A DNA stretch of 64,000 nucleotides from Ancistrus triradiatus (lineage: Eukaryota > Chordata > Actinopteri > Siluriformes > Loricariidae). Location of the stretch: the NCBI GenBank assembly GCA_025084515.1, contig JAJAGP010000240.1, positions 356,501 to 420,500 on the forward strand. The letters are read 5' to 3'. Positions 1 through 11,026 of the stretch are shown in pieces (positions within the stretch are counted from its first letter, which is position 1; every line of letters starts with the position of its first letter). Both the position numbers and the translations under genes were made by a program. The notes beneath the pieces are model-generated. The model was not told the DNA's origin and did not search any database. It worked only from the letters and a program-made list of their open reading frames with translations.

Positions 1-45
1 TGGTCCATAGTCCAGTACCTTAACCACTAAACTACCTCATTGGAC
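1..45 (-). repeat. SINE fragment (tRNA-like head), cut by window edge
   Basis: The reverse complement reads GTAGTTTAGTGGTTAAGGTAC then CTGGACTATGGACC. This is the A-box end of the tRNA-headed SINE seen more completely at 16958, 48190 and 48718. The rest lies before the window. Confidence 0.7.
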
Positions 46-900
46 TTCCCAGTAGAAGCTTGATGGCTTCCTGTAGCCATCCGCTGGGGTTTCATGGTTC
101 CCAACTATGCTGATCACGGCATGGACTCTGCCGGATTGACCTCAAGAAACCTGTGGTGCTGAGTATTCTTGATAGAGGTTTAAATCTTGAGTGCAGATCC
201 AGCGCTATCACACAGGCTAGCCAGACAATAAAATCGTCCCAAGACAATGACATACATCTCGCCGTCAGATCGTGTAATTAGCGCCAGCGTCATTAAAATG
301 AACAGGATCGCTCGCAGGACTGCATAAATAATCCCACTTCCATCCCACTTCCGACGGTGTATCCTCCAGACTTCATAAAGCATGTTTATTATCATTTTAT
401 AGGCAAATATATGCGTTTTATTTTCCCCTTAAGAGCAGGTAATAAAATACAAAAATACAGCCATTCTGCGGCCCAAATGCAATTACTGCAATTTCAGCTG
501 TCTCGTTTCATGGCAATGTATATCATTCATATTCATCTCCAATCACGGCCAACCTCCTCTCAAACAACACGCTTTCTCATACCAATATTCAGCACTGATT
601 CAGCTCATAAACAGCGCCTAAAAGCAGCACAGTAAAATAACAAGCGCCAGTCTCAACCGCAACTTTCGTCACTTTTTGTTGATTGTATAAGGCTACGTTT
701 ACACTGAAGGTAAATGTGGCTTAAATCTGATTTACTGAATTAACATTATGTAAATACTGATGTACTGAATACCGCTTGTAAATCCATATTTCAGTACCAA
801 CTAGTCAGAAACTTGTAGCAATCTAGTACCAGTCCTTGATACCTATCACCATTTGGACCCATTACGTTCTGTGTTCATGTTCTATGTGTCCATGGACATC
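46..900. other. Unassigned AT-rich stretch
   Basis: No gene, RNA or recognised transposon end. Only short, unconvincing open frames occur. The stretch around 690 (AAGGCTACGTTTACACT) resembles the end of a fish MITE, but I could not find a partner end. Confidence 0.5.
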
Positions 901-915
901 AACAACAGCAACAGC

Positions 916-954
916 ATAATAATAATAATAATAACAGTAATAATAATAATACAT
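916..954. repeat. (AAT)n microsatellite
   Basis: Two runs of ATAATAAT separated by CAGT. The run sits at the start of a segment that is repeated, also with ATAATA runs, near 1410-1460. Confidence 0.9.
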
Positions 955-1465
955 ATCAAAAATGGCTCTGAAGTATGGATAGTACAGAAATCACTGGTAG
1001 TGTCAAAAAAGCAACCACTGTGTTGTTATGGGTTGTGGTATCTGTCTTGTATCCTGATAAGATTTTAACCATTTACACTTAACAGCCCAATGTGTTTCCA
1101 GTCAGACAAATTCATGTCAGATTACTGTATCCCACATAATGTGTAAATCAACTCATAACACTGACCTATGGGTGGGCAAGCCAGGAAAAAAACTGTACAT
1201 GTATATAATATCGTGATTTTTGATTTTGGCTACATGATGATCTGCGATATAAATATAATTTTATTTCCCCATGTTGGTTTTCAAGATTAATTTGCAACTG
1301 AAAACAGCAATACAACTAATTTCTACTTTAACTTTAGTAATTTATCAACAAAATGTGAGCAGTTTTGAAATGTTAACATCATAACCTTGGTTTAGGTGTT
1401 CATGCACAACATAATAATAATAACAACAACTACAAAAATCAAATGGTTTTGAAGTTTGGCTAGTC
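955..1465. repeat. Dispersed repeat, copy 1 (partner at 2925-3625)
   Basis: The segment 1038-1245 (CTTGTATCCTGATAAGATTT through TTTGGCTACATGATGATCTG) is repeated at 2928-3050 plus 3580-3620. There it is split by a TIR element at 3055. A short internal duplication also exists: ATGGCTCTGAAGTATGGATAGT at 963 and ATGGTTTTGAAGTTTGGCTAGT at 1443. The family is not recognised. Confidence 0.65.
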
Positions 1466-1905
1466 CAGTCGGTGGCGATAATGCACCAATATTGTATGCC
1501 AATCGGCATAAAACTCAAAAGAAGAAGAAATAAGGCACGATCATAGGCTTAATATATTCTATCAGTCTGTGAATGCGATTTTAGACACTCCATAAGTCTC
1601 TGCGCCACTGTCCCAGTCATAAAACGTGCCGAACCCGCGTTTACCTCAGTGGCTTTATATTTATTTAATACTTTAAGTCTTTATATTTCAATTATTTCAT
1701 GTATGTATTGATTATTATTACTGTATTCCTTTGCTTTATTTATGCATTTAATCATTAATTCCTTACGAATGTAAGCGTAAGAAACAATCATTTGGGGGTA
1801 GGGGATGGATTAATCCTATTTACGTTCCTTCTTATGGGGAAATTTGATTCCGACCGAGTTCAAACAGCCTTCTGGTGCCAATTAGGTTCGAATACGAAGT
1901 AAGGG
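1465..1905. repeat. Dispersed repeat, partner at 41775-42215
   Basis: Matches the later copy along most of its length. Shared landmarks in the same order are a GGTGGCGATAATGCA-type start, AGTCTGTGAATGCGATTT, CTGTCCCAGTCATAA, AACAATCATTTGGG and CTTATGGGGAAATTTGATT. A third, partial copy begins near 47488. It behaves like an old DNA-transposon remnant, with no coding visible. Confidence 0.65.
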
Positions 1906-2927
1906 TTTGTGCCACAAATAGTGGCACAGATCTCAGGAGTGCATTTTCTTAGTCTTTGTTAATTTTCTGACCAGTGATTTGTTGTTAGGACCATTAAACG
2001 CCTAATATTTTGCACGTTTTGGTTCGTCCCATTTATTTTTGTAGAGGAGTGTACATTCTGTTGTTCTGTACCAGTTTGTTTTGTCTGTTTTACAGTTGTT
2101 TTGACTGGCAGTGTATATTAAAAGATGCACATCATTTCATGTACCATTGATCCATACATGCTGTGTTTGCCTGTATATACACACAGGCATGGCACGCCAC
2201 TAAGAACATACACCAACTTCTCAAGCAGTGCCCACTGTAGCTCAAACCGGCGCCCACTCCCTCCACCGTGTTCCTGTCACCACTAATTGTGCACCATGTG
2301 AAGAGGATGTTTATATCTTTTCCTCCTCTGAAAGCCGTGCAGACAATCACAATTTCTTGCAACACACGAGGAGAGGTTTGCAAAATAAATAGACAACCCA
2401 GAGCCGGGTTTTGCTTCCAAGCGCTGTCCCGCACAACAAGTGGCCGTGTTTGCCAACGTTTCTCTGCATTTATTTCACTGACGAGTTTGCCAATGGCATA
2501 TTACACGCAGCTCTGTTATTAGCATGGTGCCACCGAGGCTCTTTTGCAGCATGCCTATGAGCTAGCGTGAGAAATTCAGAGCTACCAAAAGATGTGTAGA
2601 CAGTATTCATCATATCCTCTCAGTCCTAGAACGCCTCAGGTTCTTCCACCCACTCAGCCAGTCTGGCTCAAACATCTCCAGGATTTTTCATGCTCCACAA
2701 AGGAAACAACATTCTGTAATTGATCTGCCTTTTTTTCCCTATAAACTATTTACAGGAAGTGGCTAGTATTCCAGAAACATCCTAACTCTGAAACCCTATC
2801 TGTTGCTAAATTAAGATATTTACGATAATAACTGCGCTTCCTGGACAAAACGTGAGGCGCATCCACCGACAGCAGCACCTCAGACCCCCATGTGCATTCG
2901 GTCTCGTCATGAGTTCTTGTATTCGAC
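1906..2927. other. Unassigned stretch
   Basis: No recognisable repeat ends or coding sequence. The open frames of 80-100 codons on both strands near 2130-2520 overlap each other and show no known motif. Confidence 0.5.
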
Positions 2928-3625
2928 TTGTATCCTGATAAGATTTTAACCATTTAAATGTAATAGTGAAATGTGTTTCCAGTTAAATTCCTATGAGATT
3001 CCTCTAAATCAACTCATAACAACGGAACTATGGGTGGGCGACCCGGCACAAATACAGCTCTGGAAAAAATTATGAAACCACCATTCTTAAAATCATAAAT
3101 CAAACTACATGGGTGGCAGAAATTCCATTCCAGTATCTGATGAATTTCAACACAGAGACTCTTCATTCTAATTAATGAGCCACTGATGAGGTGATCACCT
3201 GAACTAAATCTTATTTATTGATGAAGAGTACAAGACATGAAAGCTGTGATTGGAATATCGATTTCTGAACATTACTAAGAATATAAAAAAAGAATATAAC
3301 CTTTCTTTGTACAGAAAAACCAAAACAAAGACGCTTCCTCCTAGTGGCGGATGGTGTATTTTCGCTCACAACATAAAGCAAAAAAAAAAATCGACCAGGC
3401 GATGGGTTGTATATATTTATTGTATTGTATTTTGTGTTGTGTATATCTATATGTATAGAATTTATCAGTAATTTAGAGAATTTAAAAAATCAATTTCGCT
3501 CAAACACATACAGAACCTTCAAACAGTAAAACCAAAGAAAATGGTAATTTTGTGGTCTCTTAATGTTTGCAGAGCTGTACATCATATCATGATTTTTAGG
3601 CTACATGACGATCTATGAGCAAAAC
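2928..3625. repeat. Dispersed repeat, copy 2, split by a TIR element
   Basis: 2928-3050 and 3580-3620 are continuous with each other in the copy at 1038-1245. The intervening 3055-3577 is a later insertion. Confidence 0.65.
3055..3577. mobile_element. Tc1/mariner-type MITE (CAGCTCTGGAAAAAATT end)
   Basis: Starts CAGCTCTGGAAAAAATTATG and ends with the inverted GTCTCTTAATGTTTGCAGAGCTG. It is flanked by TA on both sides (3053-3054 and 3578-3579). At 523 bp with no transposase, it is a non-autonomous element. The ends match a widespread fish Tc1-like family. Its target is identifiable because the same flanks are uninterrupted near 1190. Confidence 0.8.
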
Positions 3626-4280
3626 ACACAGAGGGCACTATCGATAAGGTGGATTCAACGAGTGACAGGTGAAACTTAAAGCAGGAATAATGCTTTTGCA
3701 AGTTACAATAAGGCAACTCGCTAAAGACGGAAAAGCTAACATCCCAAAGGCTGCATCCCAAACCTCAATCTACCTATTACATACTATCTCAAAATAATAG
3801 ACCCTATGTTTAAACATACTGTTTAGTACAGCCAGAGCTGTTTAAAAAAGCAGACTCCTTTAAACATGCACTTATCTACGTTAACTACAAGCTATCTGAA
3901 AAAACTATGTTGAAGCTACTTCTATTTCCCTGCATTACAAGTAATAATCAATAGAAGCTTCCCAGGGCTCTTGAGTGGAGAAACGTTAAAGTCCCTGCCT
4001 CAATGGGACACTCAATTTCAGTCATCAATTAATCCATGGCCATATGTGTCCAAGAGTTCAAGACAGCCGAATTGGTTCTGAGTGGCTTGCCACGGCCTAT
4101 CTATCAGAGAAAGTAGCCAATCAAAGGTCATGTTTAGAGATGGGTGCAGTTAGCAGTAGCCGATGACTCTCAAGTGAGTTGTAGTTGGAACTGGCATGGA
4201 AGGAGAAGCCTCTGCTAGCTCTCATCAGGTCGGTAGCTGCAGTGAGCGTTTGAAACTTTTGGAACCTCATTTTACAGTTC
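3626..4280. other. Unassigned stretch
   Basis: No recognised feature. AT-rich, with short open frames only. Confidence 0.5.
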
Positions 4281-4284
4281 TTAG

Positions 4285-4452
4285 CACAGCTCCCAGCTTA
4301 CAGCATTTAGCAGATGCTCATCCTAAAACTGAAACAATTTTCCATGGTACAATCCAAGCAGCTGCAGGCTAACAGCCTTGCTCAAGCCCCAACAGTGACA
4401 GCTTCGCAAACTTCCTCAACCTTCTGGTCAATAGTAAAGCACCAAACCAGTA
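4285..4452 (-). repeat. Degenerate SINE copy
   Basis: Contains CAGCATTTAGCAGATGC and CAATCCAAGCAGCTG, then CCTTGCTCAAGCCCCAACAG and a worn head. These are landmarks of the SINE copies described at 48718, in the same order, but diverged. Confidence 0.65.
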
Positions 4453-4455
4453 GGT

Positions 4456-4640
4456 CATTTACATTTACAGCATTTAGCAGACGCCAGAGCAACTTACAAT
4501 TGATACAGGCTTACAATCCAAGCAATTGTGGGTTAAGGGCCTTGCTCAAGGACCCAACAGTGGCAGCTTGGCGGAGGTGGGATTTGAACCCGGGACCTCA
4601 TGGGCCAGAGTCCAGTTCCTTAACAGTCCTGGAGAATTGG
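4456..4640 (-). repeat. tRNA-headed SINE
   Basis: Starts with the tail ACATTTACAGCATTTAGCAG and passes the GACTTACAATTGATACA and AATTGTGGGTTAAGGGCC blocks. It ends with the head, where the reverse complement carries a GGTTCAAATCCC-type B box and the A-box side. It lacks the CCTTATCC piece of fuller copies. The open frames here are non-functional. Confidence 0.8.
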
Positions 4641-4684
4641 TTGGAACTTCCCCTGCTCTTCTGGTTGTTGTCTGGTTGGTGGCA

Positions 4685-5880
4685 GTGTTAATTTTGACAG
4701 CAAATTTTGATTTAGGTTTAGTCATAATTTAGACATCTGAATTGTTTTTAGTTTTAGTCGACTAACTATAAGATCGTACTCGACTAAATCTACAGTAGAT
4801 TAAGTTGACTAAAATATGACATGTACATGTTGCAATGCGTAAATGCTTTTTCTAACATTTCCCTTGAATTATTTAAGTCATTATACGCACTTAGACGGAA
4901 TGAAACATCTACATGCATGCATTGATAATAACAGTATACACTACAGTGGTTATTACTCAATTTCCACCATAGAGCTGCTTCAAGCTTGGTGTGGACATTC
5001 AGGAGATATTCTAGAATAGAATCAAGCTGGAATGAATGATATATAAATAAATCTAATTAAGATATAAGCTCGGGTCTATATGCATGCATTCATAATAACA
5101 GTATACAGCAAAGTTATCACCAAAACTCATAATTTCCACCATCTGCTTTATTAAACATATAACATCGGAAGATCAGATATGTTTATGCTCTATGTGCATT
5201 TATTCACAGTTACAGTATAAAACGTAGTTATGTTATCCAAATACTCCTTAAATATAGTATGAACACTTTTTAGGCAAAGTAAAAATATATCCACGTCGCG
5301 AACTGGAAATATATTTTCATTCCTACTTCATTCGCTGAAATATTGGCTTGAACACAATGAACTCCGAGTGCGTTTGCAACGTACTACCGTAATACCGCTA
5401 AAATAGGTGCTCGCTTATAAATACGAGTTCGTGCGGATTGCTTGACAGCAGTTTTTCTGCATGATGCCGTTTCGAGTTTGTTGTATTTTACCGGAGATAG
5501 TCGCCCCACATGGTTTATAAAGACTCTTGTTCTCCTTGACATCAAATAAGAAATGTGCCAATATATGGACTCTTCTCTTTCTCCCAAGTGTTAACATTGA
5601 AACCGTACAGACGCTAGTCCTGAGGTAAGATCAAATAGTGCGTCTTACCGCATTACTGATTGGATCACTACCCAACTTGTCCCGCCTTTTCACGTATGCT
5701 AAAGTTAGATGCTAAAGATCTGACTGAATGTCGTATCTGCCAAACATTTTCGTCTCGTTTTTATTCGTTGACAAAAGTGTCAATTTATTTCGTCCTAGTT
5801 TTTGTCGTTTGTCATTCATTTTAGATTAGTCATCGTGTCGTTTTCGTTAGAAAAAAAGCGTCTTGATGACAACTATAACC
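4685..5880. mobile_element. Non-autonomous DNA element (TTTTAGTCGACTAA type) with internal repeats
   Basis: The left end has TTTAGTTTTAGTCGACTAA and the right end has TCGTTTTTATTCGTTGACAA and GTCGTTTTCGTTAG. This is the style of a common fish repeat with ends rich in GTCGACTAAAA. Inside, a unit is repeated three times with decay: ATGCATGCATTGATAATAACAGTATACA at 4913, ATGCATGCATTCATAATAACAGTATACA at 5080, and a weaker copy at 5195. No transposase is visible. The superfamily is uncertain. Confidence 0.55.
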
Positions 5881-6049
5881 ACAACTGGTTGGTGGAATAA
5901 AACTGAACCACCAAAAGTTACTGAAACTTTTCTCCTGACCACCTAGAGCTGTCAGGTTGGTTCCAAATATTTAAAATGTTCCATCCATTTTACCCAAGAA
6001 ATATGAATGCACCAGAATTTTAAATGTGCTTTTAAAGCGATAAATATGA

Positions 6050-6425
6050 GAGGGGCGAATATTGGAAAGGACTTCACGATACGATTATATCACGATACAT
6101 TGCGATACGATGCAAATTGTGATATTTTGCGATATTCCACATAGTTAACTGAAAATATAAAAACAGTTGAAATGCAAGTTATGGTGTACAACCTGAGTCG
6201 TCTTAATACGTCACATCACATTGATAATTCAGCGGACAAATTGAGTCAAAACACTGTTCAGCGACATCTACAGGATTGCAGATAGCAAACACCCCAATTA
6301 AAATGTGTTTTTCTTCCTTAAAACATTATATTTTGAGCCGAAAATCGATGTAGTACATCACGAAAATAAGCATCGCGATATATTGCTGTATCGATTTTAT
6401 CGGCCATAAGTGTAGCAAACGTTTC
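6050..6425. repeat. AT-rich dispersed repeat with CGATA-rich ends
   Basis: Both ends are dense in CACGATACGATT / GCGATATATTGC motifs (6075-6135 and 6355-6405), as in a family of fish non-autonomous elements with such termini. No coding. Confidence 0.45.
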
Positions 6426-6435
6426 GTATTTACTT

Positions 6436-6865
6436 CAGTACTGTGCAAAAGTCTTTGGCCACCATTAGATTTGTTGTTTTAGAAATGGTAAATAACTGCA
6501 TATAATTATTTCTCAGTATCTTTAAGCTACAAACAGAAAATACAGGGAATGTGTACGCAAAATTAACCTCCCCAAAAAAGTTTCTTGGATGCTACCCTTC
6601 CAAAAAGACCATTCCTGATCAAGCTTCTTCGGACTGTAGAAGGGTCGACTAGGTATCTGCTATTGCTCAAGTGTAAGGGGAGGACACTAAAAACTTGCTA
6701 CTGTAGCTGTTTTTTTTTTTCAGATTTTTAATACTGCATAGAATTTTCCTGTATTTTCTGGATGCATTCTAAAAAAATAGACTGAGAAATAATTATATAT
6801 GGTCATTATACCATTGCTAAAAGAACAAATCTAATGGTGTCATGGTGGCCTTTTGCACAGTACTG
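6436..6865. mobile_element. Tc1-like family C deletion derivative
   Basis: Left end CAGTACTGTGCAAAAGTC and right end GGCCTTTTGCACAGTACTG, about 430 bp. The centre retains CTACCCTTCCAAAAAGACC, shared with the copy at 25277 and reading as transposase on the minus strand. A stretch of inverted sub-terminal sequence is also present. Non-functional. Confidence 0.75.
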
Positions 6866-8595
6866 GATAACAGAAGAGGGTGTTTAGGGGTTAAAATGTC
6901 AAGAATTCAAGCACACGGTTCTATTATTAATATTATTATTATTATTATTAACAGATCTTAGAACAAATTAGGGCAAACAGTTATTTAATTGCTCACAGAA
7001 CTTAACTGGATATCGATGGTGTGGATAAAAGGCTTGTTCAAAGTTCTGAACGAGCTCTCCATCCACTTTCATTATTGGATTATATATTCAAGTATGAATG
7101 CTCTTAGCTATTTTATTATTGCTTATTGCTTTGAAGCTGGGAGCACCTGTGTTGCAGTCTAGGGTGTAGAAAGCCTTTAGTAAAGGCCGATTCAGAATCT
7201 GAACCAAAATCATTGGTGGAACAGTCGCAGAACAACTCATCGTTACCGCATGTGGATTCTTAAACTGGACGTAGTTGGACACATTCTTTCTCACACAGTA
7301 CTGCTCAAATGCCTTGGTCTCCACAGGACTATTTCCAAATTATTCTCTGTCCCTGCCATGTTTCTTACAGTCCATGCTGTTAGGAAATAGGAGCGGCTGC
7401 CCTAGGCCACCCCTGACCTTCTCTAGCTATTATCTGTCACTGAGATTCTGCACTCATCCTCTTGATCATTGCTAACACGGTTTGTAGAGAAGGCAAATGC
7501 TACAGTACATCTCTCGCAGTCCACTTGGATTGCCCATAAGTTGAATTACAGTCCGAGTATGCTGCTTTTCCTATAAAATCAACATTATCAGAGTAATAAA
7601 GCAGGCCTTTATGCTCCATAACCATTACAGGCACTCTGCAGGAGACGACAATAGTTAACAACAGTTGCAATTGTGCATTTAAAAAAAGCGTACAGTATCT
7701 ATAGTTAGATCTGCCATCGCAATGTCTTGCCATCTTCCATGCGTTACAGATCCAGAACCATTTCGGCAGTGAAGTGCTGTGATTCATGATCTCAGCAGGC
7801 CTCGCTATGAGCTACAACTGTCTCCTTTTATTTTCTAACTACTGAAATGTTAAAATGATGGCATTGGACAGTTCTTTTTCCTTAACTGGCTTTTGTGGCT
7901 TGGTGTGCTTAGTGGCACTGCGCCAGCTCGAGCCTTTTTCCTTCTGTTCCGGCAGAAAGCAAACAGCAAGGAGCGTTTCTGGCTTAAAGAGAACAGTACG
8001 ATTGTACGTTTCTTTGAAAATAGTTACAACCCCCAAAGCCGTACCATGACCAAATATTTCACAGATGGCATCCCATTAGGTGCCACTATAAACAGCGACA
8101 CACAATGGCCCCTCTAGCTTTAACGGTGCCATGATGCTGAAGTTCAACACAGTGCTATATTATTTCCTTAAATACGACCTGCGCTGGTGCACCTTCAGTT
8201 ACGGCTGTGTTTTGGAGAAATATAGAAGATATAGCAGACTGTCACAGCTCTTCCCGCTGGCCCGCCATCCACCATGGCACTACCACTCTGCTCTTATCTC
8301 CAGCCACAGAGGATTTGCTTTGTGGCCCCCTCCATTCCTAGCCAGAGTGCAGCAGGGCATGGCATTCCTGCAAAGAGTAGATACCATTCAGGTGGTGCCC
8401 TGGAGGCTTGCCACCGGGAAGGGGCCTGTGAAACATTCACCAGCGACAAATGAGGCAAAGAGAGAGGGAGTGAGAAATACATAACTAGGAAATCCGAGTT
8501 CACCTCACGAGGTTTGATTCTCACTTTGCATACCAACATCCCATCTGGAGGCCAATGATATAAAGGAGTTGTTTTTTTTCCGTCACTTTTTATCC
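6866..8595. other. Unassigned, apparently unique stretch
   Basis: Contains an (ATT)n run at 6925-6951. No transposon ends are recognised. Several short open frames, including 117 codons at 8131-8484, show no known motif or splice context. Confidence 0.5.
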
Positions 8596-8599
8596 CCGT

Positions 8600-8780
8600 T
8601 TATTCCTGATCAGGAATCTAAGCCTGGAGAACAGTGGGCATAGACTGAAGCATGCTCTGGATGCCCCTCCTTCAGATACAGGAAGACAGCCAATCCTGTC
8701 TGCACATGACATCCAACCCAGTCGGAAGGCACCGCCTGGACCAGGGTCCCTGCAGCAGCAGGTCTTAAACCACTGTGCCA
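8600..8780 (-). repeat. Worn tRNA-like SINE segment
   Basis: CATCCAACCCAGTCGGAAGG, CCAGGGTCCCTGCAGCAGCAGG and CTTAAACCACTGTGCCACA are the reverse of a tRNA-like head plus body. Similar wording occurs near 13960 and 43380 (CACTGCAGGGACC). Low identity. Confidence 0.4.
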
Positions 8781-9049
8781 CATTGTTTATATACATTCAG
8801 TCATTTTATATGAATATCCCAAAAATAGTTTTTTCCAATATTTAAAGATCATTTAAAAGATTGTTTAGCCTTCCACACTTGACAGTCTGATTTCCACCAA
8901 TACACTTGACTCCAGCCACCACCTATGTCCATAAGCAATATCACTGGGAAGATAAACACACTTGCTTAAAGGCAATAACCAACCTCTTCTGTAGCTTCTG
9001 TAGCCACACAGATGGGCAAGATTAGGTGATGTTACACTTACCCATTGGG

Positions 9050-9452
9050 GAGAGGCAGTGGTTTTCCTTGGTGCCCCCCTATGAGTATCTAAGAAAAGCT
9101 ATGCCCCTAGCCCACATACACACAGAACAAAAGAATAAAGTGATTCATTGCAAATCTTTATTAGCAAAAATGAACATGAATTATAGCTTTTTTTCCTTTT
9201 TCTTTTGGGTTCCTTTTTCATTTTGGCTCCTATTCTCTTTTCAAGACAGCTAAACATTTAGCTAAAATCAAACACAAGCTTATGAAATATCTTTGTAAGT
9301 AATTTTATATACAGATTTTTTTCTGTGAGTGTGTTATTGTGATGGTATTTAACATGTGCAAATTGTATTCTGACAAACCCAGAGCACCTCAGACCAGACA
9401 AAGTCTCGTGCACGCCCTGTGAAGGGGGTCCGGACCCCAGGTTGGGAACCAT
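9050..9452. mobile_element. hAT-like MITE
   Basis: Left end AGTGGTTTTCCTTGGTGCC. The right end GGACCCCAGGTTGGGAACCA reads back as TGGTTCCCAACCTGGGG, so the termini are inverted. A second, truncated copy starts at 13556 with CAGTGGTTCTCTACC. No transposase. Confidence 0.6.
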
Positions 9453-10515
9453 GGAAGTAAGCCACCCTTCACATTCAGAGAACATGGCCATAAATATCTA
9501 CATACAACGTATTAATAGCCCAGAGACTTCCTTAACCATTACACAGCCTCAATTAGACTCCCTGGGACCTCTGGGAATTGAATGGCATGCCATATTGAAA
9601 CCATATCATGAACCCTTTTACCTCTGAGTCACTCAAACCCTTTTTTAATGTATATCCTTTAATAATATCCTTTCCCAAACTCAATTCCATCAATGGCCAG
9701 AGCAATTACATTAACAGACACATACAGATTTCGCTACATCCGCAGGAAACAATTTAAAAGCATCTTATCCTGAGCGAAAGTGGTGTTTATTCATGTGACT
9801 GATTGGATTTAGAGGCCATGGTGGTGTGAAGTGAGCAAGACATCTTCGGCTCGGAATTGATTTCCCAGTTTTCTGGATTCTTAGGCACCAATCAGCGACT
9901 GCCGACTGTGTCTAATATGGCCTTAATGAAAGTGTACAGTGTTAATTGGGAGCACAGACCTGCTCCTGTTCCAATCGATACGTATTGAGGAGACGGAGAT
10001 GTGTCTCTGCACACACAGATTTGGGTAGCTTCCTTTGTGGCATGCTCAGTAAAGATTTTTAGCACCACCTAGCACCTCTCGCCCTCTGGGTCTCAGCTCT
10101 TTCTTCGAGTGCCAATATATTTGTTTTTCTCTTGCCGTTCTTTCTTTTTCTCCGGTTTCTTTCTCTGTCAAGCTACACCCCGAGTAATTAAGTGCTTGGC
10201 TTAGTGATATGGTATTTATTCATTTATCTTTAGGGACAGCTTCTGCTAAGGGAACCCTGAAAATACTGTATGGGGATGACATTTTGGACAGAGTATCAGT
10301 CCACATCACACCTGAAGGAGCCATTAGAGCAGGCAATAAAAGCTAGACATGGCCCCATAATGACATTTTGACAGATGATTATCATGAAGAACTATCGCAA
10401 TAATATTATTATTCATATTATCGTAATCCAAATTCAAGGAAAACGAATCATGTATCCATTAACAGTATGTTACAGACTGTCTTCCGCGATGTTACTAGTG
10501 ACAGCTAGTGTTGTA
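9453..10515. other. Unique stretch, possible conserved noncoding block
   Basis: 9780-10110 is balanced in composition and free of recognised repeats. It includes TGATTGGATTT, ACCAATCAGCGACTG and GTTAATTGGGAGC. It could be conserved regulatory DNA of intron 1, but sequence alone cannot show conservation. Confidence 0.3.
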
Positions 10516-10519
10516 GTAT

Positions 10520-10858
10520 CTCCTTCTCCAGGCATCATAATGTAACTACAGTCATTTAGGGTAACCCGGAAAGCACAAATAAGAAGCCAACACCAGCCTA
10601 GTCTCCGCTATGATACATCAAACACTCGTTAAACTCCCCAGTTCAGGTTACATTTAACTTACGATGGAATTGGCGTACCATCGGGAGCACCTGTACAATA
10701 CAACTCCATTAATGCATATAACGCCTTCTACATTGTGGATTTTCTGGAGGTCTGGAATGGATTCATTCAGTTTACATTATTCCTTATGGGAAAAATTTGC
10801 TCTGTTTTCGTCACTGTCGGTTCTCGACAAGCTTTCTGGAAAGACTTAACAACGAGAA
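10520..10858. repeat. Dispersed repeat, partner at 56270-56588
   Basis: Shares CATAATGTAACTACAGTCAT, CGTTAAACTCCCCAGTT, ACAACTCCATTAATGCAT, GGATTTTCTGGAGGTCTGG and TTATTCCTTATGG in order with the later copy. That copy ends in TACCACTG plus TA, suggesting a pogo/Tigger-type element. This copy has lost its terminus. Confidence 0.6.
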
Positions 10859-11026
10859 CAAAAGTAAAACAATGATCGTAAGATTTCTGCAGTCATTCCA
10901 CTATTGGAATGAACTCGCAATGTGTTTAGAGTGCTGCTGCTCCATTGTTTGAGTGGAAGAGGTGAACTACAGCCAATTTGACAGCACAAGCGTTTATTTA
11001 TATCAGCAAACTGTCACATGTATTTA

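Noticed and set aside
4314..4732. Overlapping open frames of 125 and 68 codons
   Set aside because: Both are translations of SINE sequence.
8131..8484. A 117-codon open frame
   Set aside because: No known domain, no splice or promoter context, and an overlapping 81-codon frame on the other strand.
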